Assembly: GCA_902363595.1 (NCBI GenBank)
Contig: CABJAP010000009.1
Coordinates: forward strand, 124,001 to 188,000
Origin: Clostridia bacterium
GTDB taxonomy: Bacteria > Bacillota > Clostridia > Peptostreptococcales > Anaerovoracaceae
Reading direction: 5' to 3'
DNA length: 64,000 bases
Position numbers and translations under genes: made by a program. Of the stretch, positions 16,014 through 25,116 are shown piece by piece; position 1 is the stretch's first letter; each line of letters begins with the position of its first letter. Below the pieces are notes generated by a model. That model saw only the letters and a program-made list of their open reading frames with translations. It did no database searches and was not told the DNA's origin.

Positions 16014-17336
16014 TTACCAGATAGGCAAAGAAAGTTCTATGCGGAATGTTTCACCCTGCTGGCCATACTCAAAGGTTCCATTATGTTCGTCCATAATTTT
16101 TTCACAGGTCTTAAGGCCAATGTTGCTGCTTTTCTTATCGGAGTGGTTACGGCTGATTCGATTCTCAAAACGGATCAGCAGTCGGTCTGACTGCTGTTGG
16201 TACTCCACCCGGATGGGCATGGATGGATCGGCATATTTAAGCAGGTTGGAAAAGATGTTGCCGAATACCCTGCGGATGGAATCCACATCGATGGAAAGAC
16301 TGCAGTTGATTTCATTGGAGCTGCGGATAATGGTAAAGCCCTTGCTTTCAAGATCAAAGAGGCTTTCTTCCACAACCTGTCCGATGAACTCCGCAGCTCC
16401 GGCTGTCTGCATCTCCAAATCATTGGAATCTTTTCCGAACACAATGAAGTATTCAAAGAGCTTGTCGGACATATCTTTGATCTGATAAGCTTTTTTTCTA
16501 AGAGCTTCAAAATATTGCTGTTGTTTTTTCGGATCTTGGTACTTCCCCATGTAAAGAATGTCAATATAGCCGATCAGTGCTGTCAAGGGTGTTCTCAGGT
16601 CGTGGGACATGGCAGTGACCAGTTCACGGCTCGACTGCTGATATGTTTCTTCTGCTTCCTGCCGTTCCTTAATAGCACAGCGCATAGCATTAATTTCATG
16701 GGCCAAGGAAGCCAGTTCATCGGTCCCCTGTTCGGTAACGAAATAATCCAGATCTCCGCCCTTGAGAATTTTTAATTCGCTTTCCAGCAGAGCAATATAT
16801 TTCATTTTATGGCGGATAAAGAGAAATAGGATCGCCATGAACACTCCAAAGGAAATCAGGCCGGCGCATACATCGGCAATGATATAATAACGATTCTCAA
16901 ACATATAAGTCATAGTAGCTTCTGCTTTGCCGTCTTTAAATTGCAGCATGTATTCTCTGGACCCGCTGATGATATCGCCTTCCATCGCATAGTCATCAAA
17001 ATCGGACGGTGAAACGACGATATTTTCGTCGCTGCTGAAAACAGCCTTGTTATCCCGGTATATGGTCAAAATCAAACTGCGCTGACTGGATACCCATTCT
17101 TTCAATTTGTCGGTGTCTTCTAAGGTAAGGCCATTGTTATCGATATAGGATTGCAGTCTGGAAACACACTTTTTTTCCTGTTTGGCAACCATCTGCGGAT
17201 TGACGAGAACATAATCCAGAACCTTCCATGCAGCTGTATGCAGAAGAAAGAGCAGGAGGAGCGCTAATACAGCGCTGGCAGCTGTTAGTATGGTCAGCTC
17301 AATGCTCAGGCGCCGCCGATATGGTTTTTTACTCAA
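16014..17336 (-). CDS. Two-component sensor histidine kinase
   Basis: A 440-residue membrane kinase. The first membrane segment is at about residues 15-40 (TAASAVLALLLLFLLHTA), an extracytoplasmic sensor region of about 110 residues follows, then a second membrane segment (CAGLISFGVFMAILFLFI) and a HAMP-like linker. The phospho-accepting histidine is in AMSHDLRTPLTALIGYIDIL. The ATPase domain has NIFSNLLKYA and SSNIGLKTCEKIM, with a less canonical G-box than usual. The frame extends further upstream, but the TTG at 17336 overlaps the response-regulator stop and has AAAGGGG in front, giving the normal N-terminus. It forms an operon with the regulator. Confidence 0.87.
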   Translation of the reverse strand: MSKKPYRRRLSIELTILTAASAVLALLLLFLLHTAAWKVLDYVLVNPQMVAKQEKKCVSRLQSYIDNNGLTLEDTDKLKEWVSSQRSLILTIYRDNKAVFSSDENIVVSPSDFDDYAMEGDIISGSREYMLQFKDGKAEATMTYMFENRYYIIADVCAGLISFGVFMAILFLFIRHKMKYIALLESELKILKGGDLDYFVTEQGTDELASLAHEINAMRCAIKERQEAEETYQQSSRELVTAMSHDLRTPLTALIGYIDILYMGKYQDPKKQQQYFEALRKKAYQIKDMSDKLFEYFIVFGKDSNDLEMQTAGAAEFIGQVVEESLFDLESKGFTIIRSSNEINCSLSIDVDSIRRVFGNIFSNLLKYADPSMPIRVEYQQQSDRLLIRFENRISRNHSDKKSSNIGLKTCEKIMDEHNGTFEYGQQGETFRIELSLPIW

Positions 17337-18030
17337 TGCGATACCCCTTTCCCCACACATTGGTAATGTACTTTGGATTTTGCGGATCGTCTTCCAGCTT
17401 TTTTCGAAGATTTCGTATATGAACCATGACCGTATTATTGGAGTTATAAAAATAGGGCTCCTGCCAGACACGTTCATAAATATTTTGTATAGTAAAAATC
17501 CGCTTTCGGTTGCTGGCCAGTAAATAAAGTATGCGATACTCCAGATCGGTCAGGGAAATCTTTTCTCCATTCTTGCGGACTTCGTTGGTTTTCGTATTGA
17601 TACGCAGATCCTTGACGATCAGATAATCCTCTTCATCAGAAGCTTTTTTTCCGCAATAGATATAATATCTTCGGAGCAGGGCCTTTACGCGTGCGATCAA
17701 TTCCGAATAGGAAAAAGGCTTTGCGAGATAATCGTCTCCGCCGGCAGAAAAGCCCGCTGTCTTATCCGAATCTTGAGTTTTTGCTGTCAGAAACAGGATC
17801 GGTACTGTGGATTTTTTACGGATTTGCGAGCAAGCTGATACCCCAGAGCATCCGGGCATCATTACGTCGAGGATGACCAAATCGATGCTGTCATCAATCA
17901 TTGATATTGCTTGGCTACCATTGGTCGCCTCCGCTACCGCATAGCCTTCGCTTTCCAACAGAATGCGGACAACTTCACGGATTTCCGGGTCATCATCTGC
18001 AAATAAAATTTTTTTCTTATCAAAATCCAT
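17329..18030 (-). CDS. OmpR/PhoB-family response regulator
   Basis: A 233-residue regulator with a receiver domain (acidic pocket in ILFADDDPEIREVV, phospho-acceptor aspartate in VDLVILDVMMPGCSG, lysine in DDYLAKPFSYSELIARV) and a C-terminal winged helix (ISLTDLEYRILYLLASNRKR, then VMVHIRNLRKKLEDDPQNPK). It is the first gene of the two-component operon. The ATG at 18030 has GAGGTG six bases before; a GTG at 18039 inside the same sequence is less likely. A TATAAT box lies upstream on this strand at 18050-18055. No target genes are evident nearby. Confidence 0.92.
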   Translation of the reverse strand: MDFDKKKILFADDDPEIREVVRILLESEGYAVAEATNGSQAISMIDDSIDLVILDVMMPGCSGVSACSQIRKKSTVPILFLTAKTQDSDKTAGFSAGGDDYLAKPFSYSELIARVKALLRRYYIYCGKKASDEEDYLIVKDLRINTKTNEVRKNGEKISLTDLEYRILYLLASNRKRIFTIQNIYERVWQEPYFYNSNNTVMVHIRNLRKKLEDDPQNPKYITNVWGKGYRIE

Positions 18031-18164
18031 ATGCTTCACCTCGACGCTTATTATATACTAGCTTTTTCAAAGAAACTACTGCAAACAGAAATTTTAAGTT
18101 TTCTTTAGAGATACTAGAGGCGGCGATTTTTACTGTTTTAGCTGCATAAGAATCCTGTAAATTG

Positions 18165-18173
18165 TGGTAGAAT
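18165..18173 (+). promoter_or_regulatory. Extended -10 promoter of mscL
   Basis: TGGTAGAAT is an extended -10 element (TG, one base, TAGAAT) with no good -35, 43 bases before the mscL start. Confidence 0.4.
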
Positions 18174-18215
18174 AGGATTTAAATGATTGGTTGATCGTAC
18201 AAGGAGGACATACAA

Positions 18216-18707
18216 ATGAAGAGAAAAGGAAAAGGCTTTATCGGTGAATTTAAAGAATTTGTAATGCGTGGAAATGTGATGGATCTGGCGGTCGGCGTCA
18301 TTATCGGCGGCGCGTTCCAGTCCATTGTCAGTTCGCTGGTTAGCGATGTGATTATGCCGGTGGTCACCCTGGTTACAGGCGGCATCCATTTTGAAAATTG
18401 GTTTTTGGCGATGGATGGAAACCATTATGCCACATACGAGGAGGCAAAGGCAGCGGGCGCTGCGGTGATCGGATATGGTACCTTTCTCACCGCTGTCATC
18501 AATTTTCTGATTATGGCCTTTGTCATTTTCTTGCTTGTTAAAGGTATGAACAAACTGTCGGAGGCCAATCCGCTGGCTAAAAAGGGCGGTGAGGAAGAAT
18601 CTGCTCCTAAGACCAAGACTTGCCCGTTCTGCAAGAGCGAAATTCCCGTCGACGCAACGAAGTGCGCCCACTGCACTGCTGACATGCCGGAGGATGAGAC
18701 CGCATAA
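18216..18707 (+). CDS. mscL: Large-conductance mechanosensitive channel with C-terminal zinc ribbon
   Basis: A 163-residue MscL that opens under membrane tension to release solutes on osmotic downshock. The N-terminal FKEFVMRGNVMDLAVGVIIG and GGAFQSIVSSLVSDVIMPVV (first membrane helix) and the second helix (VINFLIMAFVIFLLVKGMNK) are diagnostic. The protein is longer than usual: after residue 130 it ends with two CxxC pairs (CPFC, CAHC) that form a zinc-ribbon-like tail. AAGGAGG precedes the ATG. The gene is monocistronic and converges on lrgB. Confidence 0.95.
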   Translation: MKRKGKGFIGEFKEFVMRGNVMDLAVGVIIGGAFQSIVSSLVSDVIMPVVTLVTGGIHFENWFLAMDGNHYATYEEAKAAGAAVIGYGTFLTAVINFLIMAFVIFLLVKGMNKLSEANPLAKKGGEEESAPKTKTCPFCKSEIPVDATKCAHCTADMPEDETA

Positions 18708-18731
18708 ACTGCCAGCATAAAACGGCAATTA

Positions 18732-18757
18732 GGGGCGGCAATTAATTTCCCCGCCCC
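18732..18757. terminator. Hairpin between mscL and lrgB
   Basis: GGGGCGG (18732-18738) pairs with CCGCCCC (18751-18757) between two convergent genes. T-tracts are weak on both sides, so it may act bidirectionally with modest efficiency. Confidence 0.5.
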
Positions 18758-18764
18758 GTTAAAT

Positions 18765-19457
18765 TCAGATAAAGAGTGAAAAAACAGCAGCCGCGCCCAC
18801 GGTCATCAGTCCGGCCACAGCGATAGCCAGTCCACTCATGGCGCCTTCCACCTGGCCCAATTCCACAGCCCGCGAAGTGCCGATCACATGGGCCGCGGTT
18901 CCGATAGCTGCGCCTTTTGCCACTGGATGGGTGATCCGGAATACTTTAAAAATGGCATCTGCCAGGATATTGCCGATAATCCCGGTAACAATAATGGTCA
19001 TGACGGTAATGGTAACAATACCGCCCAGCTCCTGGGAAACGCCGATCCCCATGGCGGTGGTAATGGACTTTGGCAGCAGCGTAACATAGAGCTGGTGATC
19101 GAATTTGAAAAGCAGAGCGAATCCCAAAATGCAGAGCAAGCTGGTCAAAACCCCGGAAAAGATGCCGGCGAGGATGGCCAGCGCGTTTTTTTTCAGCACC
19201 TCGATCTGCTCATAAAGAGGCACAGCCAGACATATAGTCGCCGGCGTCAAAAGATAGGAAATATATTTCGCTCCTTCTTCATAAACGCCATAGTCGATAT
19301 CCAAAAGCAGCAAAGCCGGTATGATGACAGCCGCCGCGATCAGCACCGGATTGAAAAGGGACCATTTCAGCTTCCTCTTCAAAAAAATACCCAGTTGGTA
19401 AGCGGCGATAGTAATCAAAACCCCTGCGACCGCGGAATTGAGAAACAATTGGTTCAT
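18765..19457 (-). CDS. lrgB: LrgB/CidB family membrane protein
   Basis: A 230-residue multi-pass membrane protein of the LrgB family, the partner of LrgA in holin/antiholin-like or pyruvate/organic-acid uptake systems. Hallmarks are the VTLLPKSITTAMGIGVSQEL segment with the conserved serine-threonine stretch and HVIGTSRAVELGQVEGAMSG near the C-terminus. The start overlaps the end of lrgA by four bases (ATGA), so the pair is translated together. In Bacillus the homologous PftAB pair imports pyruvate; which role applies here is unknown. Confidence 0.93.
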   Translation of the reverse strand: MNQLFLNSAVAGVLITIAAYQLGIFLKRKLKWSLFNPVLIAAAVIIPALLLLDIDYGVYEEGAKYISYLLTPATICLAVPLYEQIEVLKKNALAILAGIFSGVLTSLLCILGFALLFKFDHQLYVTLLPKSITTAMGIGVSQELGGIVTITVMTIIVTGIIGNILADAIFKVFRITHPVAKGAAIGTAAHVIGTSRAVELGQVEGAMSGLAIAVAGLMTVGAAAVFSLFI

Positions 19458-19813
19458 CCTTTGCTCCCTCCTGTTTTCCCCGCCAGGGCCTGAATGACCA
19501 GACCGGTAACGGCCATCACGAAAATGGTAGAGATTACTAGAACCGCCAGGATGGGAAGCAGTTTTCCCGATAGAACGCCCCAGCTTTCCATCAGTCCTAC
19601 AGCGGGCGGAACGAACATGAGGGGCATGACCGCAATGAGAAAGTCGCTGGTTTCCTTGATGTGACCGACCTTCACGATGCCGGTCAGCAGCAGAACCAGT
19701 AGAATGACTAGTCCGTAGATGCTGGCGGGTATAGGTGCTGGGATGAAGCGGTTCAAAAGTTCCCCTGCGAACGTGACCGCCAGAATGATTCCAAATTGAG
19801 CCAGATATTTCAT
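19454..19813 (-). CDS. lrgA: LrgA/CidA family holin-like protein
   Basis: A 119-residue membrane protein with four hydrophobic helices, beginning MKYLAQFGIILAVTFAGELL. The family segment PIPASIYGLVILLVLLLTG and the following LIAVMPLMFVPPAVGLM are present. The frame reads back to 20080, but the upstream part is low-complexity non-native sequence. The ATG at 19813 has AAGGAGA before it and matches the usual LrgA length. It is first in the lrgAB operon with its own promoter at 19889-19917. Confidence 0.93.
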   Translation of the reverse strand: MKYLAQFGIILAVTFAGELLNRFIPAPIPASIYGLVILLVLLLTGIVKVGHIKETSDFLIAVMPLMFVPPAVGLMESWGVLSGKLLPILAVLVISTIFVMAVTGLVIQALAGKTGGSKG

Positions 19814-19888
19814 TGAAACGTCTCCTTGATTTGATATGCTGCTCCCTGGGGGTATTCTTTTAAAAAATGGGCCGCAGGAAACATTGCA

Positions 19889-19917
19889 ATTATACACCTT
19901 TTTTCGGAAAAACTCAA
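19889..19917 (-). promoter_or_regulatory. SigA-type promoter of lrgAB
   Basis: On the minus strand TTGAGT (19917-19912), a 17-base spacer and a perfect TATAAT (19894-19889) lie about 75 bases before lrgA. Confidence 0.65.
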
Positions 19918-20006
19918 AGTAAACAGCGGCCCGATGCCTGGCATTCGGGGGTCTGGTCTGTCCCCCCCAAAAAACGTGCCGCATTTCCATCACCAGCTCA
20001 TCTGAC

Positions 20007-20031
20007 CAGATTGGTACGGCGCTGCCGAGAG
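20007..20031 (+). repeat. CGGC-core repeat element, dispersed copy B
   Basis: CAGATTGGTACGG followed by core CGGCGCTGCCG (20017-20027) closely matches copy A at 11389-11409, with one loop base changed. The outer stem is not obvious, so this copy appears degenerate. Confidence 0.5.
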
Positions 20032-20177
20032 TGATATCGAAAATTGTCGAATAAGATAATTGGTTTAAAAATGTATTCATTTTAGCTCATTGCTGAGATT
20101 TTACCAGCGTCTGCAGACTGCAATTCCTGACAAAGGCATTGGTATAGAAGGTAATTTCCACAAGCCTGTGTTTTGGA

Positions 20178-20209
20178 TCAACAATTGAGTTGTTTTCCTC
20201 AATTGTTGA
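20178..20209. other. Perfect 12-bp inverted repeat
   Basis: TCAACAATTGAG (20178-20189) and CTCAATTGTTGA (20198-20209) pair perfectly around an eight-base loop. No T-tract follows on either side, so a protein-binding site or RNA hairpin is more likely than a terminator. Confidence 0.5.
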
Positions 20210-20241
20210 GTCAAACTGTCAAACTCTTAATTTTCGCCTTA

Positions 20242-20275
20242 CGGCAACGCCGCACTCAGTGGAGAATATCGTATA
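20242..20275 (-). repeat. CGGC-core repeat element, dispersed copy C (minus strand)
   Basis: On the minus strand a TATACGATATTCTC opening is followed by core GCGGCGTTGCCG (20253-20242), then TAAGG and GAAAAT, a near-pair of ATTCTC. Same layout as copy A. Confidence 0.5.
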
Positions 20276-20294
20276 CTTTTAAAATCAATTAGAG

Positions 20295-20300
20295 TATAAT
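20295..20300 (+). promoter_or_regulatory. Putative -10 box for the 71-residue gene
   Basis: A perfect TATAAT 66 bases before the start. No good -35 box at the right spacing. Confidence 0.35.
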
Positions 20301-20365
20301 ACCCATATATATGCCTCGCGAGAATGCGGCAGCCTTAGCCGGCTCTTTATGAAAGGAGAATGATG

Positions 20366-20581
20366 ATGTACATTTTAGAATTTAAACTAGACAAGAAACA
20401 GATTTTTGCAGAAAGCCTGGAAGAATTGAAAGACAATGTGAAACATGTTCTTGAAATAAGCCCGGAATTAAGAAATCAAGACTTTATTCTTTTAAAAGAT
20501 GGAAAAGCGGCAAATGCATATGATCGAACCCAAATTTCTAAGGCGATGCTGTTCGGTTGTATGTTTTGGAATTTAAACTAG
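20366..20581 (+). CDS. Small uncharacterised protein (71 residues)
   Basis: A small protein starting MYILEFKLDKKQIFAESLEE. Three in-frame ATGs occur in a row; the third (20366) is correctly spaced from AAGGAG. No domain was recognised; the composition (charged, with ESLEELKDNVKHVLEI) suggests a small folded alpha/beta protein. Its C-terminus (FGCMFWNLN) is encoded by DNA that repeats the gene's own beginning in another frame (see the repeat at 20562), so the true C-terminus may have been replaced by a duplication. It stands alone before the pyrophosphatase gene. Confidence 0.5.
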   Translation: MYILEFKLDKKQIFAESLEELKDNVKHVLEISPELRNQDFILLKDGKAANAYDRTQISKAMLFGCMFWNLN

Positions 20582-20610
20582 ACAAGAGAAAATTCGTGCA
20601 GAACGCCGGG
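20562..20610 (+). repeat. Imperfect direct repeat of the 5' end of the preceding small gene
   Basis: GAATTTAAACTAGACAAGA occurs identically at 20378-20396 (inside the gene start) and 20569-20587 (at the gene end). Similarity extends over about 48 bases (20371-20420 against 20562-20610). It looks like the remnant of a tandem second gene copy. Confidence 0.65.
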
Positions 20611-20694
20611 GGATCGCAAAAGAGAGAAAGCACCCTCGGTAGCAGGTTAACTGCAGATCAAGAATAAGGGACTAGGAACAAAGAGGGGGAAATC

Positions 20695-22344
20695 GTGAAA
20701 AAGCAGCCAATTTATATAGTCGGACATAAAAATCCCGATACGGATTCCATTTCATCGGCAATTGCCTATGCGGACATTAAGAACCGGACAGAGGAACAAA
20801 CCTATGTGGCGGCGCGGGCCGGACAGATCAATGAAGAAACCGAGTATGTGCTGAAGCGGTTTGGCATGGAAGCGCCGATCTATCTATCGGATGTGGGTAC
20901 CCAGGTAAAAGATATGGAGATTCGCAGAACGCCGGGGGTTGATCGGGAAACGTCCATCCGTGATGCCTGGCGCATTATGACTGAATCGGAAGCTGTTACC
21001 CTGCCGGTCACCGGAGATGACGGACATCTGGAAGGTCTGGTCACAAAGGGCGATATCGCCAAATCCTATATTGACGGAAGAGACAGCCGCTTTCTGTCCA
21101 AAGCCCGGACCCGCTTTTCCAGCATCGCCCAGACCGTGGAAGGTACTGTGCTTGTGGGAGATGAAAACCGAGTTTTCTCAAAAGGCAAGGTAATCATCGG
21201 CGCCGCCCATCCGGACACCATGGAAACGTACTTGGAGCCGGGCGATCTGATCCTGCTGGGCAATCGTTATGAAGACCATCTGCGGGCAGCAGAGCAGGGC
21301 GCTGGTTGTATGATCGTCTGCGTCAATGCAAAGGTGGGTTACAGCATCCGCAAAATCGCCCAAAAGACAGGATGCATCATAATCAGTACTCCGCTGGATA
21401 CCTTTACGGTAGCCAGACTGATCGACCAAAGCATCCCGGTCAGCTACATCATGAACAAAGGGCAGCTTATAACGTTCCATACGGAGGACTATACGGACGA
21501 TATTAAGGAAATTATGGCCAATACCAGACACAGAGCGTTTCCCGTGCTGGACAAAAACGGCGCCTACGTGGGGACCATTTCCAGACGTAATTTTCTGGGC
21601 ATGCAGAAAAAACAACTGATTCTAGTGGATCATAATGAAAAGAGCCAGACCGTGGATAATGTGGAAGCAGCTCATGTTCTGGAAATCATCGACCATCACC
21701 GGCTGGGATCGCTGGAAACCATTGAACCGATTTATTTCAGAAATCAGCCGGTAGGGTGTACGGCGACGATTCTTTATCAAATTTACGGCGAAAAGGGACT
21801 GGATATTCAGCCGCAGATCGCAGGTCTTTTGTGCGCCTCCATCCTGTCTGATACGCTGATGTTCCGTTCGCCCACTTGTACGCCTGCAGATCAGGCGGCT
21901 GCGGAATCGCTTGCCAGGATTGCCAATATCCACATCGAAGCATTTGCCAGAGAAATGTTCCATGCGGGAAGCAATCTCTTGGATAAATCGCCGGAAGAAG
22001 TCTTTTTCCAGGATTTTAAAAAGTTCATCGCTGGTGACGAAAGCTTTGGCGTGGGGCAGATCAGTTCCTTTGACGAAGAGGAACTGGAGCTTTTGAGGGA
22101 GCGGCTTGCGCCTTTTATGAAAACCCAGTGCGGAAAAAATGGCATGACCATGGTCTTTTACATGCTGACCGACATTCTCAAAGAAAGCACCCGGCTCCTT
22201 TGCTTCGGGGAGGGCAGCCGCAGGCTGGTGGAAGAATCCTTTGGCATCACCGGCGACCAGGACAGCTATATGCTGCAAGGCGTCGTTTCCCGAAAAAAAC
22301 AATTGATTCCGGCCTTTATGAGTACGCTGCAGGAAAACGAATAG
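20695..22344 (+). CDS. Manganese-dependent inorganic pyrophosphatase with CBS and DRTGG domains
   Basis: A 549-residue family II pyrophosphatase (DHH superfamily) that hydrolyses PPi and is likely controlled by adenine nucleotides. The DHH catalytic domain is split: VGHKNPDTDSISSAIAYADI at the N-terminus and LEIIDHHRLGSL after residue 320. Between lie two CBS segments (VTGDDGHLEGLVTKGDIAKS and PVLDKNGAYVGTISRRN) flanking a DRTGG-type insert (about residues 140-255). The DHHA2 domain ends the protein. The start is GTG at 20695 with GAGGGGG before it. It stands alone, between the small gene and the alcohol dehydrogenase. Confidence 0.92.
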   Translation: MKKQPIYIVGHKNPDTDSISSAIAYADIKNRTEEQTYVAARAGQINEETEYVLKRFGMEAPIYLSDVGTQVKDMEIRRTPGVDRETSIRDAWRIMTESEAVTLPVTGDDGHLEGLVTKGDIAKSYIDGRDSRFLSKARTRFSSIAQTVEGTVLVGDENRVFSKGKVIIGAAHPDTMETYLEPGDLILLGNRYEDHLRAAEQGAGCMIVCVNAKVGYSIRKIAQKTGCIIISTPLDTFTVARLIDQSIPVSYIMNKGQLITFHTEDYTDDIKEIMANTRHRAFPVLDKNGAYVGTISRRNFLGMQKKQLILVDHNEKSQTVDNVEAAHVLEIIDHHRLGSLETIEPIYFRNQPVGCTATILYQIYGEKGLDIQPQIAGLLCASILSDTLMFRSPTCTPADQAAAESLARIANIHIEAFAREMFHAGSNLLDKSPEEVFFQDFKKFIAGDESFGVGQISSFDEEELELLRERLAPFMKTQCGKNGMTMVFYMLTDILKESTRLLCFGEGSRRLVEESFGITGDQDSYMLQGVVSRKKQLIPAFMSTLQENE

Positions 22345-22405
22345 TTCAGCCCGATCCTTTTATACTAATAACAAGAAGGTTATTATACAAAAGGAGAAGG
22401 GTGTT

Positions 22406-23584
22406 ATGAAAAGATTTACTTTACCAAGAGATATTTATTACGGAGAAAATTCTCTGGAAGCATTAAAAACCATCAGCGGCAAGAAAGCCATGCTGGTGCT
22501 GGGCGGCGGTACGATGAAGCGCCTGGGATTTGTCGATAAAGCCCTCGGCTATTTAAAGGAAGCCGGTCTGGAAACGAGCATATTTGAAGGCGTGGAACCG
22601 GATCCATCGGTGGAGACGGTGATGAAGGGGGCCAAGGCCATGGAGGAATTCAAGCCCGATTGGATCATTTCCATGGGAGGCGGCTCGCCCATCGACGCCG
22701 CCAAAGCCATGTGGGTATTCTATGAGTATCCCCAAATGTCATTTGAGGATTTGCTGGTTCCTTTCAGCTTTCCCCAGCTGAGAAAAAAGGCCAGGTTCGT
22801 AGCCATTGCCTCCACTTCGGGAACCGCCACAGAGGTGACGGCTTTTTCAGTGATTACAGATTATGAGAAGGGAATCAAATATCCTCTGGCGGATTTTAAT
22901 ATTACGCCTGATCTGGCAATCGTAGATCCGTCCCTGGCCGAAACCATGCCCAAGGATCTGACGGCTTACACGGGTATGGATGCTCTTACTCACGCTGTGG
23001 AAGCCTATGTTTCTACTGCCCATTCCCTCTTTACCGATCCGCTGGCGCTGAAGGCGATCGATGTGATCAACACCAGCTTGATCAAGTCCTATGACGGAGA
23101 TATGAAAGAGCGGGAAGAAATTCACTATGCTCAGTGCCTGGCAGGGATGGCTTTTTCCAACGCGCTGCTGGGAATTGTCCATTCCATGGCCCACAAAACG
23201 GGGGCGGCCTTTTCTCAAGGGCACATTACCCACGGTATGGCAAATGCGATGTACCTGCCCTATGTGATCCGCTACAACGCCAGAGTGGAAGAAGCTTTTG
23301 AGCGCTATGTGGACATTGCCAGAATCATGGGCATTGAGGGTACGAGAAAAGACAGCATTGAAAAGCTGTGCGGCCGTATTGCCGAGATGAATCGGTATAT
23401 GGGGATACCGGCTGCTCTGAAAGATCTGGGAATTGATGAGAAGGAGTTCAAGGAAAAACTGCCTGAAGTGGCTAAAAACGCGGTGGAGGATGCCTGCACC
23501 GGCTCCAATCCGAGGGCCATTGACGCGCCGTCCATGGAAAAGCTTTTGACGTGTGTGTACTATGGACAGGATGTGGATTTTTAA
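22406..23584 (+). CDS. Iron-containing (group III) alcohol dehydrogenase
   Basis: A 392-residue NAD(P)H-dependent enzyme of the Fe-ADH family, probably reducing an aldehyde such as butyraldehyde or acetaldehyde. The nucleotide-binding GGGSPIDAAKAMWV and the metal site are visible: the aspartate in DLAIVDPSL-like strands, DALTHAVEAYVS with its histidine, and GIVHSMAHKTGAAF plus the GHITHGMANAM segment. AAAGGAGAAGG precedes the ATG. A small ATAAC/GTTAT hairpin lies in the leader. It is followed by a strong terminator, so it is monocistronic. The substrate cannot be fixed. Confidence 0.9.
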   Translation: MKRFTLPRDIYYGENSLEALKTISGKKAMLVLGGGTMKRLGFVDKALGYLKEAGLETSIFEGVEPDPSVETVMKGAKAMEEFKPDWIISMGGGSPIDAAKAMWVFYEYPQMSFEDLLVPFSFPQLRKKARFVAIASTSGTATEVTAFSVITDYEKGIKYPLADFNITPDLAIVDPSLAETMPKDLTAYTGMDALTHAVEAYVSTAHSLFTDPLALKAIDVINTSLIKSYDGDMKEREEIHYAQCLAGMAFSNALLGIVHSMAHKTGAAFSQGHITHGMANAMYLPYVIRYNARVEEAFERYVDIARIMGIEGTRKDSIEKLCGRIAEMNRYMGIPAALKDLGIDEKEFKEKLPEVAKNAVEDACTGSNPRAIDAPSMEKLLTCVYYGQDVDF

Positions 23585-23615
23585 AGGATCGTCAAGGGGA
23601 CCAGTGCGGAATCGC

Positions 23616-23668
23616 GGAGCAGTGCGGCTGCATTGCTCCGGCTCCGCCGGTCCGTTTTTTGTTTTTTG
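23616..23668 (+). terminator. Terminator of the alcohol dehydrogenase gene
   Basis: GGAGCAGTGC (23616-23625) pairs with GCATTGCTCC (23630-23639) around a four-base loop with one G-T pair. An outer G/C extension and two T6 runs (TTTTTTGTTTTTT, 23655-23667) follow. Confidence 0.8.
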
Positions 23669-24091
23669 GCCGGGGCCGATCCTGGCCTTAGTGGATGCCG
23701 GTTCTTGCTTCCGTGCAGGCATCATGGATAAAGCCGGGTTGGTTGCAGCAGCGGGTTTGGCAGGGGCATAAAAGATGAGCGGATCCGATCACCGGCGCGT
23801 TTTTGCAAACTGTCGTATAATTAATTTCTCGCACCGGATTCTGATACTTTTTAGGCAAATTTCAGCCCGAGAGCGGGAAATCCCGCCCAAGAATATCGGA
23901 AAATAAAACGTTCACAGCTAATTTTGATATTTTTGAAAGCCGGCCACCAAAAAAGTGTCAGAACCCAGTCGGTTTTGAAGAGCTTTTGATAGTCCGGGCT
24001 TTCAATCGGCCCCTCAACTAAGGCGGGGATATTTCCATGTGTATACCGTGTGAAAACCAAAGCAGACAGTTGCCCGGCGCGCAGTAGTTGT
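23669..24091. other. Intergenic region without a recognisable gene
   Basis: Frames here are short and their translations show no family. A GCGGG-AAAT-CCCGC hairpin lies near 23878-23891. A 69-codon minus-strand frame (23851-24060) has no ribosome binding site. The region ends where the tandem repeat array begins. Confidence 0.45.
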
Positions 24092-25098
<1,007 letters not shown>

Positions 25099-25116
25099 GA
25101 AACAGGAGGAGAGAAC

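Larger units (their letters stand above)
19814..20365. other. Long intergenic region with repeats and hairpins
   Basis: About 550 bases without a gene. It contains the lrgAB promoter, an inverted pair GGGCCGC/GCGGCCC about 50 bases apart near 19870-19925, two copies of the CGGC-core element (20007-20031 plus; 20242-20275 minus), a perfect 12-bp hairpin (20178-20209), a CTGACAAAGGCATTGGTAT segment near 20124 similar to one near 11724, and a -10 box for the small gene at 20366. Confidence 0.5.

Noticed and set aside
23553..23771. 72-residue frame after the alcohol dehydrogenase gene
   Set aside because: It overlaps the gene end and the terminator; composition is not protein-like.
23851..24060. 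69-residue minus-strand frame
   Set aside because: No ribosome binding site and no recognised family; not enough to call a gene.
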